Shown in pieces: positions 33,401-41,654 of a DNA stretch of 64,000 nt (position 1 is its first letter; each line of letters starts with the position of its first letter). Origin of the DNA: Profundicola sp048268105 (GTDB lineage Bacteria > Bacteroidota > Bacteroidia > Flavobacteriales > Weeksellaceae); the NCBI GenBank assembly GCA_048268105.1, contig JBLWWH010000010.1, positions 1-64,000 on the forward strand, read 5' to 3'. The position numbers and the translations under genes were made by a program. The notes under the pieces were generated by a model. It was not told the origin of the DNA. It was given only the letters and a program-made list of their open reading frames with translations, and ran no database searches.

Positions 33401-34318
33401 CTATCGTCTTTTACGTCTTATTAATCGAGACGGTGCTTTTTTACGAGCAACTGGTCTACGAATGTATCGCACTCTTGGTGCTGGACGTCTACGAATTGGT
33501 CGTCTTACAACTCTACGTTTTGGGCGCATACCTAAAGCAGTTGGTCTCTTTCTACGGATTAAATCCAATTGAGGAAGTCCAGTTGTTCTAGGTGCTCGTG
33601 AAAGTTCAGCTACGTTTGTCCCTTTTAAAAGGTTTCCAAGATTTGCTCTTGCTTTAATAGTGAATGTAAATACGGCAGTTACACCATCTTCTACAGTTAC
33701 TCTTAAAGAATCCTGTCCTGTCACATCCATCTCAAAATTATCGTCATCGATAAGAGACTGCGTAAAGTTTTGTGGCGAAGTTGCATTACGTGGTTGATAC
33801 ACACGTGTTGTCTTGGAACCAGAAGCAGTTCTGCGGTCGATACGCAATACATTATCAAACTGTAAAGCGCTACTTACCGAGTATTTCATTCCCGCAATCT
33901 TAAACGGATTTGATTTACTTTCTTCACGTACTTCTTTATGGCTCGATTCTTCGATATCTACTACAACACCATTAGGTTGTGGAGATTCTGCATTACCACC
34001 AAAAATCACAGCTTCAGCAGCTGCTCCAGATTTGTTGGTTACTACTACAGTAAGTGTTCTGTCATTTGGGTCTATTTTCCCGATGCTTGAACGTGTATAG
34101 TCGTCATAACCATCATCGTCGTACTCGCCTTCATCAACAAAGTCGTCGTAATCGTCATATTCATCTTCGTACTCCTCGTCGTAGCCGTCTTCCATTCCTT
34201 CAAATCCAGAATCAAAATCGTCTTCTTCGTCATCGTACATTTCGTTGTTATCGTAGTCGTCGTACTGGTCTTCAGCAGCTTCTTCGTAACGCATTAGTTC
34301 GTCGTTATAATCACTCAT
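33401..34318 (-). CDS. Candidate major capsid protein, 305 aa
   Basis: Residues 1-75 are almost solid Asp/Glu/Tyr. Residues 85-245 are beta-rich and continuous (RTLTVVVTNKSGAAAEAVIF, DSLRVTVEDGVTAVFTFTIK), with the strand lengths expected of a jelly-roll. Residues 250-305 are Arg/Pro/Lys-rich and end in RRKRR. A beta-sandwich with a nucleic-acid-binding basic tail is a capsid-like plan. It has its own leader with a repeated GTCTCTAAAC box and a strong terminator behind it, both signs of high expression. The central domain (about 160 aa) fits a single jelly-roll better than a double one. Capsid identity is inference. Confidence 0.55.
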   Translation of the reverse strand: MSDYNDELMRYEEAAEDQYDDYDNNEMYDDEEDDFDSGFEGMEDGYDEEYEDEYDDYDDFVDEGEYDDDGYDDYTRSSIGKIDPNDRTLTVVVTNKSGAAAEAVIFGGNAESPQPNGVVVDIEESSHKEVREESKSNPFKIAGMKYSVSSALQFDNVLRIDRRTASGSKTTRVYQPRNATSPQNFTQSLIDDDNFEMDVTGQDSLRVTVEDGVTAVFTFTIKARANLGNLLKGTNVAELSRAPRTTGLPQLDLIRRKRPTALGMRPKRRVVRRPIRRRPAPRVRYIRRPVARKKAPSRLIRRKRR

Positions 34319-34380
34319 TATGATTGTCTTTTTTACCTGCTTTAAAAACAGGATTATACTTTTTTGAGGTGTCCAAGAGC

Positions 34381-34390
34381 GTCTCTAAAC
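34381..34390 (-). promoter_or_regulatory. GTCTCTAAAC box upstream of candidate capsid gene
   Basis: GTCTCTAAAC, identical to 34601-34610, lies 63 bp before the ATG of the 305-aa gene. Flanking bases are also similar (CCAAGAGC here, CTTGGCTAG there). It is probably a shared regulatory or leader element. Confidence 0.4.
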
Positions 34391-34391
34391 A

Positions 34392-34562
34392 CTACTTTTT
34401 TGTTGGACTAGCGATAGCTGGTTTTTTCTTGTCAGCTAACTTTTTAGCTTTCATCTTTTGAACCATTGGTGCTACCAAAAATGTTCCTAATGCGAGTCCA
34501 GTGATACCTGCTCCCACACAATATAAAATTGGTGTCCAGGCGATGTCTTTATTGTTTGCCAT
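34392..34562 (-). CDS. 56-aa single-pass membrane protein
   Basis: A short gene easily missed. It starts MANNKDIAWTPILYCVGAG, has one membrane helix at about 11-32 and a strongly basic C-terminus (KMKAKKLADKKKP) ending SPTKK. Single-pass proteins with a basic tail are typical of virion membranes. It sits between the ATPase and the candidate capsid gene, with the same GTCTCTAAAC box 39 bp before its ATG that the capsid gene has. Confidence 0.65.
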   Translation of the reverse strand: MANNKDIAWTPILYCVGAGITGLALGTFLVAPMVQKMKAKKLADKKKPAIASPTKK

Positions 34563-34600
34563 TCGTTTTATTATTGATTGTTGTTTTATTACTTGGCTAG

Positions 34601-34610
34601 GTCTCTAAAC
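34601..34610 (-). promoter_or_regulatory. GTCTCTAAAC box upstream of 56-aa gene
   Basis: Second identical copy of the 10-bp box, 39 bp before the start codon of the small membrane protein. Confidence 0.4.
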
Positions 34611-34957
34611 CTTAATTGAATGCGAAGTTGGGAAGGAATGGTTGTTTTACCGCTGTGCAGAAAGGGACTTTGGGACGGTAATACTTAAAATATTCAAAAA
34701 AATGAACCTGTAACTATTGACAATTAGTAAGAAAGGAGTAAATTGTGTTTGAAGAAATTTAAGATCGTGGTTTCTTGGTTAACGAAATCTTTTGATGTTA
34801 GTTTATCCGTAGTCAGGTTTGGTATACACTTCTCGTTAAGTGAACTAATAACAATTTTAAAAAATGTGATTATGATAAGAATTGAAGAAATAAAGAGTTT
34901 TGTAAAAAATGAATGTGGAATTATTTTTAATAGTATAGTATGGAGTTTAGCGCTAGT
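34611..34957. other. Non-coding region between ATPase and structural genes
   Basis: About 350 bp without a convincing gene. TTACCG near 34648 can pair with CGGTAA near 34677 to form a 6-bp stem with a long loop. A TTG-started frame at 34743 has an AAGGAG six bases before it, but its product lacks protein-like features and runs into the tRNA-like sequence, so I do not call it. The region may hold a promoter or replication element. Confidence 0.4.
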
Positions 34958-35069
34958 GAGGAAGTAGGTTTACCGATAACACCTGACGTAAGATAAATGA
35001 CCAGAAGTAGTTAATCACCAAAGAGATCAAGACGGCGCTGGGGAGGTTCGATTCCTCCCTTCTTTACCA
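34958..35069 (+). ncRNA. tRNA-like sequence with T-arm, acceptor and CCA
   Basis: 35042-35058 is a perfect T-arm (GGAGG, TTCGATT loop, CCTCC), followed directly by CTTCTTT, A and CCA. GAGGAAG at 34958-34964 can pair with CTTCTTT in all seven positions (two G-U) and is followed by TA, as in tRNA positions 8-9. The interior is about 90 bases and I cannot fold a normal D-arm and anticodon arm, so this is not an ordinary tRNA. GCGCTAGTGAGG at 34951 and GCGCTGGGGAGG at 35035 are near repeats. It may be a tRNA relic, an attachment site or a tRNA-mimic RNA. Confidence 0.35.
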
Positions 35070-35070
35070 A

Positions 35071-36000
35071 TTACAAAGGGCTATGCAGCCCATCTTCGTG
35101 ATAACGCAACTTCTCTGAAATCATTTTTACAATAGCCTCATTTTTGGTTTTGTAAATGTTATTTCCATCAAAGTCTTGTTCATTTAAAAGCATCTTTACT
35201 TTTCTACTTTCTTCCTGATCGATAAACTTTTTGCAAGCTCTTATAAATGAGGCACGACTGCATCCTTTAATGCGCTGTTCTCGCATATTTACATAGACAA
35301 AGAAACTCTTCTGGATTTTATATTCAAGTTCTGTAATCTTGCCCATTGCAAAAGCAGTAGAACATAATTCATACTGCTCATCTACAATAAGCTGTCCTAT
35401 ACGAACCATCTGATATTTAGGGATACGTTCTCGATAACGAGTGACATCATCCACTTGATGATGCAAACGCAACCACGTACAGTTTTGCCACTCTGATGTT
35501 GTAATTTTTGCTACAGACTGGTGTGTGAGCACAATATCAATTCCCTTGTGGCGAACGGTACATAATGCGCCTATCATAGATTGCCCTTTTGCACCTGTCA
35601 TATAATGGTCAATATCGTCTAGGACTACGAGACCATTTTTATAGTGTTTCATAATCTTGGTAATGACTTCTTTCTTCTCGTCATTATCCATAGGAGATCC
35701 ATCTGTATTAAATGGACGAATTCTCCGTGAGGAAACTTTGGTTAGTGCTTTAAGGTGATTAGGACTTACGGTTCTGAATTGTGGATAATCATCATCATTG
35801 GTATCAAAAGCTAGGACTTTACGACCTTTCTTTCCCATGACGAGATGGTCCATCATATAATGTTTGATCTCTTGTTTATTGCGATAGGTTTTTCCAACAC
35901 CAGTTTCGCCACAAACAAGCATAATCATTGGTTGGCGTTCTAAGTCTTCCTTTTTGTGAGTGATAGGTTTACGACCTCTGTTAGATTTTGATTCTGCCAT
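35071..36000 (-). CDS. FtsK/HerA-type ATPase, packaging ATPase candidate
   Basis: A 309-residue single-domain P-loop ATPase. Walker A is GETGVGKT at 31-38, Walker B is LVVLDDIDHY with D128/D129, and IVLTHQS at 157-162 is the sensor region typical of FtsK/HerA/A32 ATPases, where polar residues follow a beta strand. It is too short for a terminase, has no nuclease domain and no membrane helix. Tailless membrane phages use such ATPases to pump DNA into the particle. It could also be a Zot-like protein. Its start is next to the stop of the 330-aa gene. Confidence 0.7.
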   Translation of the reverse strand: MAESKSNRGRKPITHKKEDLERQPMIMLVCGETGVGKTYRNKQEIKHYMMDHLVMGKKGRKVLAFDTNDDDYPQFRTVSPNHLKALTKVSSRRIRPFNTDGSPMDNDEKKEVITKIMKHYKNGLVVLDDIDHYMTGAKGQSMIGALCTVRHKGIDIVLTHQSVAKITTSEWQNCTWLRLHHQVDDVTRYRERIPKYQMVRIGQLIVDEQYELCSTAFAMGKITELEYKIQKSFFVYVNMREQRIKGCSRASFIRACKKFIDQEESRKVKMLLNEQDFDGNNIYKTKNEAIVKMISEKLRYHEDGLHSPL

Positions 36001-36992
36001 TATGCTTCGGTTTCTTGTTCTTCAGCTACTTCAAGAATGGAAATATCTTCATCCACTTCTTCGGCTTCTATGTCTTGGATGGTTGACTCAGGTTTCGGCG
36101 TTTTTATAGTTTCTTTTTCTGCTTTCGCAGTTCGACTGCGCTCAGCATAAACTTCAGCGTGCTCTGTAGTGATTTCTTGTTCTAATTCTTCCTCATCTCG
36201 AACATCATCTTGATCTGAATACCCTTTTTCTTCACGTATGATATCTAGCATGCGTTCTTCGAGAAGATTATTCTCGGCACGCACTTCCATAACGACTTGT
36301 GCTTTTTTCATCAAAACAGAAACAACAGCACCCATTAACTGTTGTTCTGGTGTGAGTTTCTTTGCTTTCTTACGTAATACTTGTGCAAGTAATGGACGTA
36401 GTAATGCTTGGTCTTCTTTGTCAAGTTTTACACGTTCTACGTTTTTATCATTCTGCTTATCTACAACCTCAATGATTTCATCAAACTCGTAAAATTCCTT
36501 GTGCTTATTGATTTTGACAAAATAGCCACCACCAACAGCCATCACATTGTTGGTCATTCCCAGCAAAGCATCTGCAGCTTGGTTAGCTTGTGCTAGTGGT
36601 ACTTCAAAATCTTTATCTGTTACAGTATCATCTTCATCGTTTTCAGCCTCAAAACCGTTTCCATTTATTTCCTGTTCTGGCGCGTCCAGTGGTTCTTTTG
36701 CTTTCTCTTGCTTTACGTTTTCTTCTACAGTAGACCTAAAATCAGTTTGGGTATTGCCGCTTCGTCCTGGTTCTAATTCGTCAAGTGTTTTATGTTCCTG
36801 TTCGGGCTTCCAAACGTTCCAGCTTTTTTGTTTTTCTTCATCAGTTTCTGGAGGACGCTCGCCACCAATGTCCTTTTCTATAACTGGTTGGTTGAGCGGA
36901 CTGCTATCTTCGTTTTGAAGCTGTTCAAAAGTGATTTCGTCTGGATTGGTCGTCAAGGCATCTTGTACCTCTTTTGCGATTTTATCTTGCAT
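36000..36992 (-). CDS. Acidic scaffold-like protein, 330 aa
   Basis: A Glu/Asp/Gln-rich, largely disordered protein (N-terminal 130 residues and C-terminal 70) around one ordered segment at about 145-240 (YFVKINKHKEFYEFDEIIEVVD, then LTPEQQLMGAVVSVLMKKAQ). There is no membrane helix. It could be a scaffold or regulator partner of the ATPase that follows. The dispersed TGAGCGCAGTCGAA repeat lies inside it at 36121-36144, read as part of AERSRTAKA, so an inserted repeat has been kept in frame. Confidence 0.6.
   Translation of the reverse strand: MQDKIAKEVQDALTTNPDEITFEQLQNEDSSPLNQPVIEKDIGGERPPETDEEKQKSWNVWKPEQEHKTLDELEPGRSGNTQTDFRSTVEENVKQEKAKEPLDAPEQEINGNGFEAENDEDDTVTDKDFEVPLAQANQAADALLGMTNNVMAVGGGYFVKINKHKEFYEFDEIIEVVDKQNDKNVERVKLDKEDQALLRPLLAQVLRKKAKKLTPEQQLMGAVVSVLMKKAQVVMEVRAENNLLEERMLDIIREEKGYSDQDDVRDEEELEQEITTEHAEVYAERSRTAKAEKETIKTPKPESTIQDIEAEEVDEDISILEVAEEQETEA
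36121..36144 (-). repeat. TGAGCGCAGTCGAA repeat, copy 2
   Basis: In-frame copy inside the 330-aa gene, 23 of 24 identical to 22957-22980 on the opposite strand. Confidence 0.75.
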
Positions 36993-36996
36993 AGGC

Positions 36997-37449
36997 TTAG
37001 CTCAATTTTGCAATAAAATTGATAATGTTGTTTTCGAGGTTTTTGAATTTTTCTACAAATGGTTTGTAGAACTGTGGGATGGAAAGTATCTCATCGCACT
37101 TGTGGTAATTGTAAAGTATGGCACGTTTTGACTGGCCAAAACTTTCGCCAATCTTGGCATAACTAGAATCAGTATATTTCTTCAAAAGAAAATAGCACGA
37201 CATACGCGCCTCTCGATATTCCTGTACTGAGCTTTCGTAAAAGTTTTCCTCCTTTAAATCGAAGACTTCGATGCTTTGAGAAATAATAAAAACGAGAAGA
37301 AGTTTGACTTTTTCTTTATCCTTAGCTGTAAGCTCTGTGTTACTAGTAAGGCTATCAATAACTTCGATAGTTTTCTGTAAACCAAATTTCCCAATTAGAG
37401 AATCGATACTCTGTTGTAAATCGTGGTAATCGTGTGCTGTCTTTTTCAT
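36997..37449 (-). CDS. DnaA-C-terminal-like HTH protein
   Basis: About 150 residues from the ATG at 37447-37449 (an ATG ten codons earlier is also possible). The C-terminal part, EAR-x-SCYFLLKKYTDSSYAKIGESFG then KRAILYNYHKCDEIL, follows the DnaA domain IV pattern (R-x(n)-L-x(n)-IG-x-x-FG, then a conserved recognition helix), so it probably binds double-stranded DNA. The first 80 residues are helical. It is the first gene of the cluster, where a regulator or replication/packaging recognition protein would be expected. Confidence 0.6.
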   Translation of the reverse strand: MKKTAHDYHDLQQSIDSLIGKFGLQKTIEVIDSLTSNTELTAKDKEKVKLLLVFIISQSIEVFDLKEENFYESSVQEYREARMSCYFLLKKYTDSSYAKIGESFGQSKRAILYNYHKCDEILSIPQFYKPFVEKFKNLENNIINFIAKLS

Positions 37450-37603
37450 TAGGCAATCGCCAAATTGTTTGACAGGCAAACTACTAAAAGTTGTTTTTCA
37501 ATTTATTTACAAAAAGTTTATAGAAGATTTACATTTGTTTATTTTAGGTTATTGTTTTCTCGATTAACTTAAAAAAACAGTCAATCTATCTATGGTTCTA
37601 GTA

Positions 37604-38698
37604 TTATTCAAGAAGTTTATCATCAATTAATGGATCTAGAGAATCAGCTTTGTTCTTGGCCCATTGAATCCATTTATTGGTTTCTAAATCGATTTGATTA
37701 TTCTCATTCGCCTTTGTCTCAACAGCAAGAATATAATCTCTTAAAATATTAGCCTTATTCCATTTTTCGCTATTAGACATAAGCTTTTCAAACCTTTCAT
37801 TTTCTAATTCAGTTATCCGAATCTGATTAAGTTTTTTTTCATTTTCTATGTCTTGAATATACTTTTCTTCTCTTTGTTTTTTTCTGATATCGTGCCAGTA
37901 TTGACAGTTTTGTTCGATCCATACTAGAATCTCAGGAATCACATCTTCTATTCTTTTGTTTTTTCCATCAACCCAATTTTTACGACTATAAGATGGTCCT
38001 GCTTGAAATTCAAGTTTATTTGTCTTTACCCATTGATTTCCTCCATATCTGTTATCATCTTTTTCTCTTATTCTATTAACCTTTTGCCTAAGGTTTATTT
38101 CTGTTGTTTGTCCAAACATCTCAACGAAACACTCATGATTCCTGAAGCTTACTGAGTAATTATTTTTGTAAAGATTAACAATTATTGTGTTCATAATCCT
38201 AAGAGCTCTCTTTCTCAATTGTTTATCAGTATGAACAGGCAATATTTCATTGTAAATCTCTCGTTGAGCAGTATAATCAGTTTTTGATAATTTATCATAA
38301 TCCTGTAATCTGCTTTTCGTTTTTATAATAAGTGGATGTGGATTTTTCAAAGTCAACGGAACTGTGAAATCAAAAGATTTATCTTTCTTTATTTCATAAA
38401 TCCTTTTATGGAATGGAGACGTTAAAAACGGAATATCTTCATCTCCTTCACCTCTTTTTATTAGTTGATATACATTTTTTGTTTCCTTATCACTTTCAGG
38501 TAAATCAACCACTGTAATAGGTTTATTATGTTTGATTTTTTGCCAATGCCCACTGCTGGGTTGTGGCACATTATGGTATTTGCATAATTTTCTTAAATCA
38601 GTAGTGGAAATTCGAAACTCTTTGGAAATAGCTGTAGTTGATTTGGACCAAACTAATTCGTAAAGTTCTTTTCGAGTGATTGTATGATTCTTATTCAA
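37604..38698 (-). CDS. HTH-domain unknown protein, 364 aa
   Basis: The N-terminus reads RKELYELVWSKSTTAISKEF then STTDLRKLCKYHNVP-x-P-x-x-GHW, a helix-turn-helix family I have often seen as a hypothetical protein in accessory islands (LY-x-x-VW and P-x-P-x-x-G-x-W signatures). A charged middle, a beta segment and a long C-terminal coiled coil (about 270-330, EKYIQDIENEKKLNQIRI) follow. The catalytic role is unknown. It overlaps the 85-aa gene by 8 bp. Confidence 0.7.
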   Translation of the reverse strand: MNKNHTITRKELYELVWSKSTTAISKEFRISTTDLRKLCKYHNVPQPSSGHWQKIKHNKPITVVDLPESDKETKNVYQLIKRGEGDEDIPFLTSPFHKRIYEIKKDKSFDFTVPLTLKNPHPLIIKTKSRLQDYDKLSKTDYTAQREIYNEILPVHTDKQLRKRALRIMNTIIVNLYKNNYSVSFRNHECFVEMFGQTTEINLRQKVNRIREKDDNRYGGNQWVKTNKLEFQAGPSYSRKNWVDGKNKRIEDVIPEILVWIEQNCQYWHDIRKKQREEKYIQDIENEKKLNQIRITELENERFEKLMSNSEKWNKANILRDYILAVETKANENNQIDLETNKWIQWAKNKADSLDPLIDDKLLE

Positions 38699-38948
38699 TT
38701 TTAGTAAGCAATTGATTTTTAGCTCTTAAATATAAGCGCCCATTAGTTTTCTTACAGACTTTTACGTTTTCTGCAATAAAGTGCGTGCCAACTTTATATT
38801 GTTCTCTGAATTTTTTTAGGCATTCTATAACTATTGTATCTGGCACTATTTGATTTGGTAAAGGCCGAACTCGAATTCGATTGGTTTCCTTATCTAAAAA
38901 GGATTCACACTTAATATTATCGATATATGTACCTATAATTAATTTCAT
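38691..38948 (-). CDS. Hypothetical protein, 85 aa
   Basis: A small basic beta-rich protein (KLIIGTYIDNIKCESFLD, GRLYLRAKNQLLT) with no membrane segment. It is 9 bp from the PLD-like gene before it and overlaps the HTH gene after it, so it is part of the same transcript. I do not recognise it. Confidence 0.55.
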   Translation of the reverse strand: MKLIIGTYIDNIKCESFLDKETNRIRVRPLPNQIVPDTIVIECLKKFREQYKVGTHFIAENVKVCKKTNGRLYLRAKNQLLTKIE

Positions 38949-38957
38949 TTTTTTTAC

Positions 38958-41654
38958 TTAATTAAACACCTTAACCTTTTTTGATATGTAAACAGTTTTA
39001 TAAACACCTCCATCATCTTCTTTTAAGTCCCTATTTAAAATAGGCGAATAAAATTCCAATTTTGCATCTTTTAGAACTTTACGAATCATTCCGAAACCCA
39101 TTACTTTACTGAAAACAATGCTATTAACTAATTGAGCATTTACTTGCGTACCGCTTAAAGTGCATTCAATTAAGATTTCTTCAAATTTTAAATACTCATT
39201 ACAAAAACTCCAGTCCAACATTTTGTTAGGCAGGTCTATATTTCCAATTTGTAATGCAGACAGATTGAGAATATCATAGATATTGAGTAATACCAATTCC
39301 TTCCAGTAGGAAAATTTACTATTCCATACTAGCTTATTAATTAATTGATTACTCAGAATTATCAACTTTAATTTTTGTGATTCATCAACAGTAAATTCAA
39401 AAGATTTTAATGAAATCATAATTTGACTCAAGCCTAAATCTATAAAATCAAATAACCAACTCTTCGAGGTGTAATCTTGAATATATTTATTTGATATAAT
39501 TGAATGTCTAAAAGTTATGGGTTCTGATGGAGTATCAACTAATCTAAAGGCTTTATTACTATTTTCTACGAATATGATAAATGTGGTTAGCAGGACGTAA
39601 TCGACATAATAGCTGACTTCATAATTTGATGAGTTGATTTGTGATTCTAAACGTTTCAACCCAAACTTACGTTCCAATTTGTGTAAATCATCTAGCTGTT
39701 TATAATGAACTTTAACTTGAGATAGTTCTTCAAGATAGACTTCGTCCCAAAAATGTAACAGAATATGAAAGCCAACAAAGAGCGCATTAAGACTTTTTGT
39801 TTCCTGTGATACTTTATTAATCCTTCGATTATCAATTAGAGTAGTAATCGCTTTAATTGTTTTCTCAATTTTACGGGCTATCCGTTGACCTTCACTCGCA
39901 TTGATAAACGATTGGGTATGTTTTAAACTTGTTTCCTCATCCATGCCATCATCGCCAGCTTCAGTAGCTAGTTCTTCTGCATTGTCTGAAAGTTCTTCTG
40001 GATTCTCTCGTATTTTAAGAACGTCCAAAAACTCCTCGACCATTGAGGTTATGTTATCGCTTGTTACTCGCTCATCAAGACTAAGGCTTGCATTTTTATT
40101 GTATTCATTTTCAGAAATCAATTCGCCTTCATCTTCGGCAATTTCATTGTTTACCAATAAAGGAGCTTGAGATGTCGAGCTATCTTTAAAGACTCGTTCT
40201 TGATCTAAGAAATCTAATACCAACTCATAATTTAAAGAACTAAATATATCTAAATGCTCAAAACTCTGTAATCGAGCCAGACGTTCATCAGGATTAGACT
40301 TTTTGAGTGCGTTGACATTTTGAATCAATCCAAAGGTTGAGAGACGTTCTTCTGTAACTGAACTATATAATGCAACCTTAAAAATGCTTTCGATAATCTT
40401 AAGTGATGTCTGAATCGTTTTAGAATTGAATGATATATCTATATTCTCAAGCAAGATATTATTACTATCAAACGTTTTCAATACACATTCGCTGGTAAGT
40501 TTTTTACTTAATGAAATATCAATGATCTGATCACTTAACTCGACGTGTTTAATTTTTAATAGATCTTTTGTGATTTCTAAATTGTCTGATTCTGCATTTA
40601 CAGTATTTTTAATGTCAAGTGTTCCTCTTTTTGGAATTTGAATACCTAATTCTTTTATAAAGTCTTTGGCTTTTTCAGTTCGTATAGTAATAACTGCTTC
40701 ATCGTTTTTAAAGGCTCTATTACTTATTCCGTAGGCCTCTAAAGTTGCATTTGCACTTCCTAAAATAAATACTGTTTCTTCATCATATTCGATTTGGATA
40801 ATCTTTGCGTGAAGTCGCTGTATGCTTTTAGAATTTTCTGTATTGATAACATTTTTCCAGTCAGAAAATTGACAAATACTTGATTGAAAGTCTACAGGTA
40901 GAATACCATTGCTAGTATCAACAACACAGTGTATTTCTTCAGGCGCCAAGTCATCAATAAGCTTTTGTAAGAACGCTCCAGCCCTGTTGTAATAAGGCGC
41001 AATTATTTTAATGCTTTTTGGCTTTCGCGAAAGCGTATTTATAACCTCGCTATACAATGACTTGGAGTTTTTCGTATAGAACAAACTATACTCAGAATCC
41101 TTAATGGTAGCTTTGCTATCTTGACTATCCTCTAAATCTAATATCCATTGTGAATGCTGTGCGATCCAATTAATTTTAGTGAAGTTGATTCCTAAACTAT
41201 GGGACGATAGTGACTGAATATACTGCCAAGCAGATTTAAAAATAGGCTGTGCATTTAATCTTTTTTTTGACGTATAAAACGATGACCATATTTCATCATT
41301 ATAGAGCAGACCACTCGAAGTGATATTACCACTACCTATGGCTAAATATCCTTTCTCTTTTCCTGCTAAGAAAAGCATTTTAGGGTGGAAAGCTCCTGAG
41401 ATACTAACTGGTGTAATACTGTAATTTGCGTTAAACTTTTTAAGACTATCGCCCAAGTGTGATGCGAGATACTTTTCTAGCATTGAAGCATCTACAAATA
41501 AATTTATGTTTGTAATCCCTGCACCTCGTAATCTTGGTAATATGAGCTGTTCAAAAAAAGCAAGGTCAATGCTGTAGCTTGTAATCACGCAACTATGGTA
41601 CTTGTTCTTTCCCGTACCTATAAGCTCCAAAATATTAGATCTTTCTATTTTCAT
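38958..41654 (-). CDS. Large phospholipase D-fold protein
   Basis: An 898-residue protein with two PLD-type half-sites: H90-P-K92 followed by G-S-G-N110, and HAKIIQI with H about 281 and K about 283 followed by GSANATLEAYG near 300. Both match HxK...GSxN; the Asp of HKD is missing, as in the nuclease branch. The C-terminal 550 residues include an acidic, repeat-like stretch and a long helical domain without named motifs. It is encoded just after the 524-aa protein, sharing one base at the junction, so the two are likely partners. A perfect palindrome lies at 41021-41034 (read LSRK). Confidence 0.75.
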   Translation of the reverse strand: MKIERSNILELIGTGKNKYHSCVITSYSIDLAFFEQLILPRLRGAGITNINLFVDASMLEKYLASHLGDSLKKFNANYSITPVSISGAFHPKMLFLAGKEKGYLAIGSGNITSSGLLYNDEIWSSFYTSKKRLNAQPIFKSAWQYIQSLSSHSLGINFTKINWIAQHSQWILDLEDSQDSKATIKDSEYSLFYTKNSKSLYSEVINTLSRKPKSIKIIAPYYNRAGAFLQKLIDDLAPEEIHCVVDTSNGILPVDFQSSICQFSDWKNVINTENSKSIQRLHAKIIQIEYDEETVFILGSANATLEAYGISNRAFKNDEAVITIRTEKAKDFIKELGIQIPKRGTLDIKNTVNAESDNLEITKDLLKIKHVELSDQIIDISLSKKLTSECVLKTFDSNNILLENIDISFNSKTIQTSLKIIESIFKVALYSSVTEERLSTFGLIQNVNALKKSNPDERLARLQSFEHLDIFSSLNYELVLDFLDQERVFKDSSTSQAPLLVNNEIAEDEGELISENEYNKNASLSLDERVTSDNITSMVEEFLDVLKIRENPEELSDNAEELATEAGDDGMDEETSLKHTQSFINASEGQRIARKIEKTIKAITTLIDNRRINKVSQETKSLNALFVGFHILLHFWDEVYLEELSQVKVHYKQLDDLHKLERKFGLKRLESQINSSNYEVSYYVDYVLLTTFIIFVENSNKAFRLVDTPSEPITFRHSIISNKYIQDYTSKSWLFDFIDLGLSQIMISLKSFEFTVDESQKLKLIILSNQLINKLVWNSKFSYWKELVLLNIYDILNLSALQIGNIDLPNKMLDWSFCNEYLKFEEILIECTLSGTQVNAQLVNSIVFSKVMGFGMIRKVLKDAKLEFYSPILNRDLKEDDGGVYKTVYISKKVKVFN
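41021..41034. repeat. GCTTTCGCGAAAGC palindrome (large PLD gene)
   Basis: Perfect copy read as LSRK on the minus strand, between the two half-sites of the PLD domain and its hinge. Confidence 0.85.

Noticed and set aside
34054..34323. Plus-strand frame opposite the acidic head of the 305-aa gene
   Set aside because: It is the antisense of a GAT/GAA-rich region, producing a His/Arg-rich artefact.
34743..34967. TTG-started 74-aa gene with AAGGAG upstream
   Set aside because: Shine-Dalgarno starts are uncommon in this phylum, the product has no recognisable features and the frame ends in the tRNA-like sequence.
21954..37479. Tailed prophage
   Set aside because: No large terminase, portal, capsid protease, tail tape measure, baseplate or integrase was found; most genes are small membrane proteins.
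21954..37479. Conjugative or type IV/VI secretion cluster
   Set aside because: No relaxase, VirB4-type ATPase, TssB/C or Hcp-like proteins. The single ATPase is 309 aa and lacks VirD4 membrane helices.
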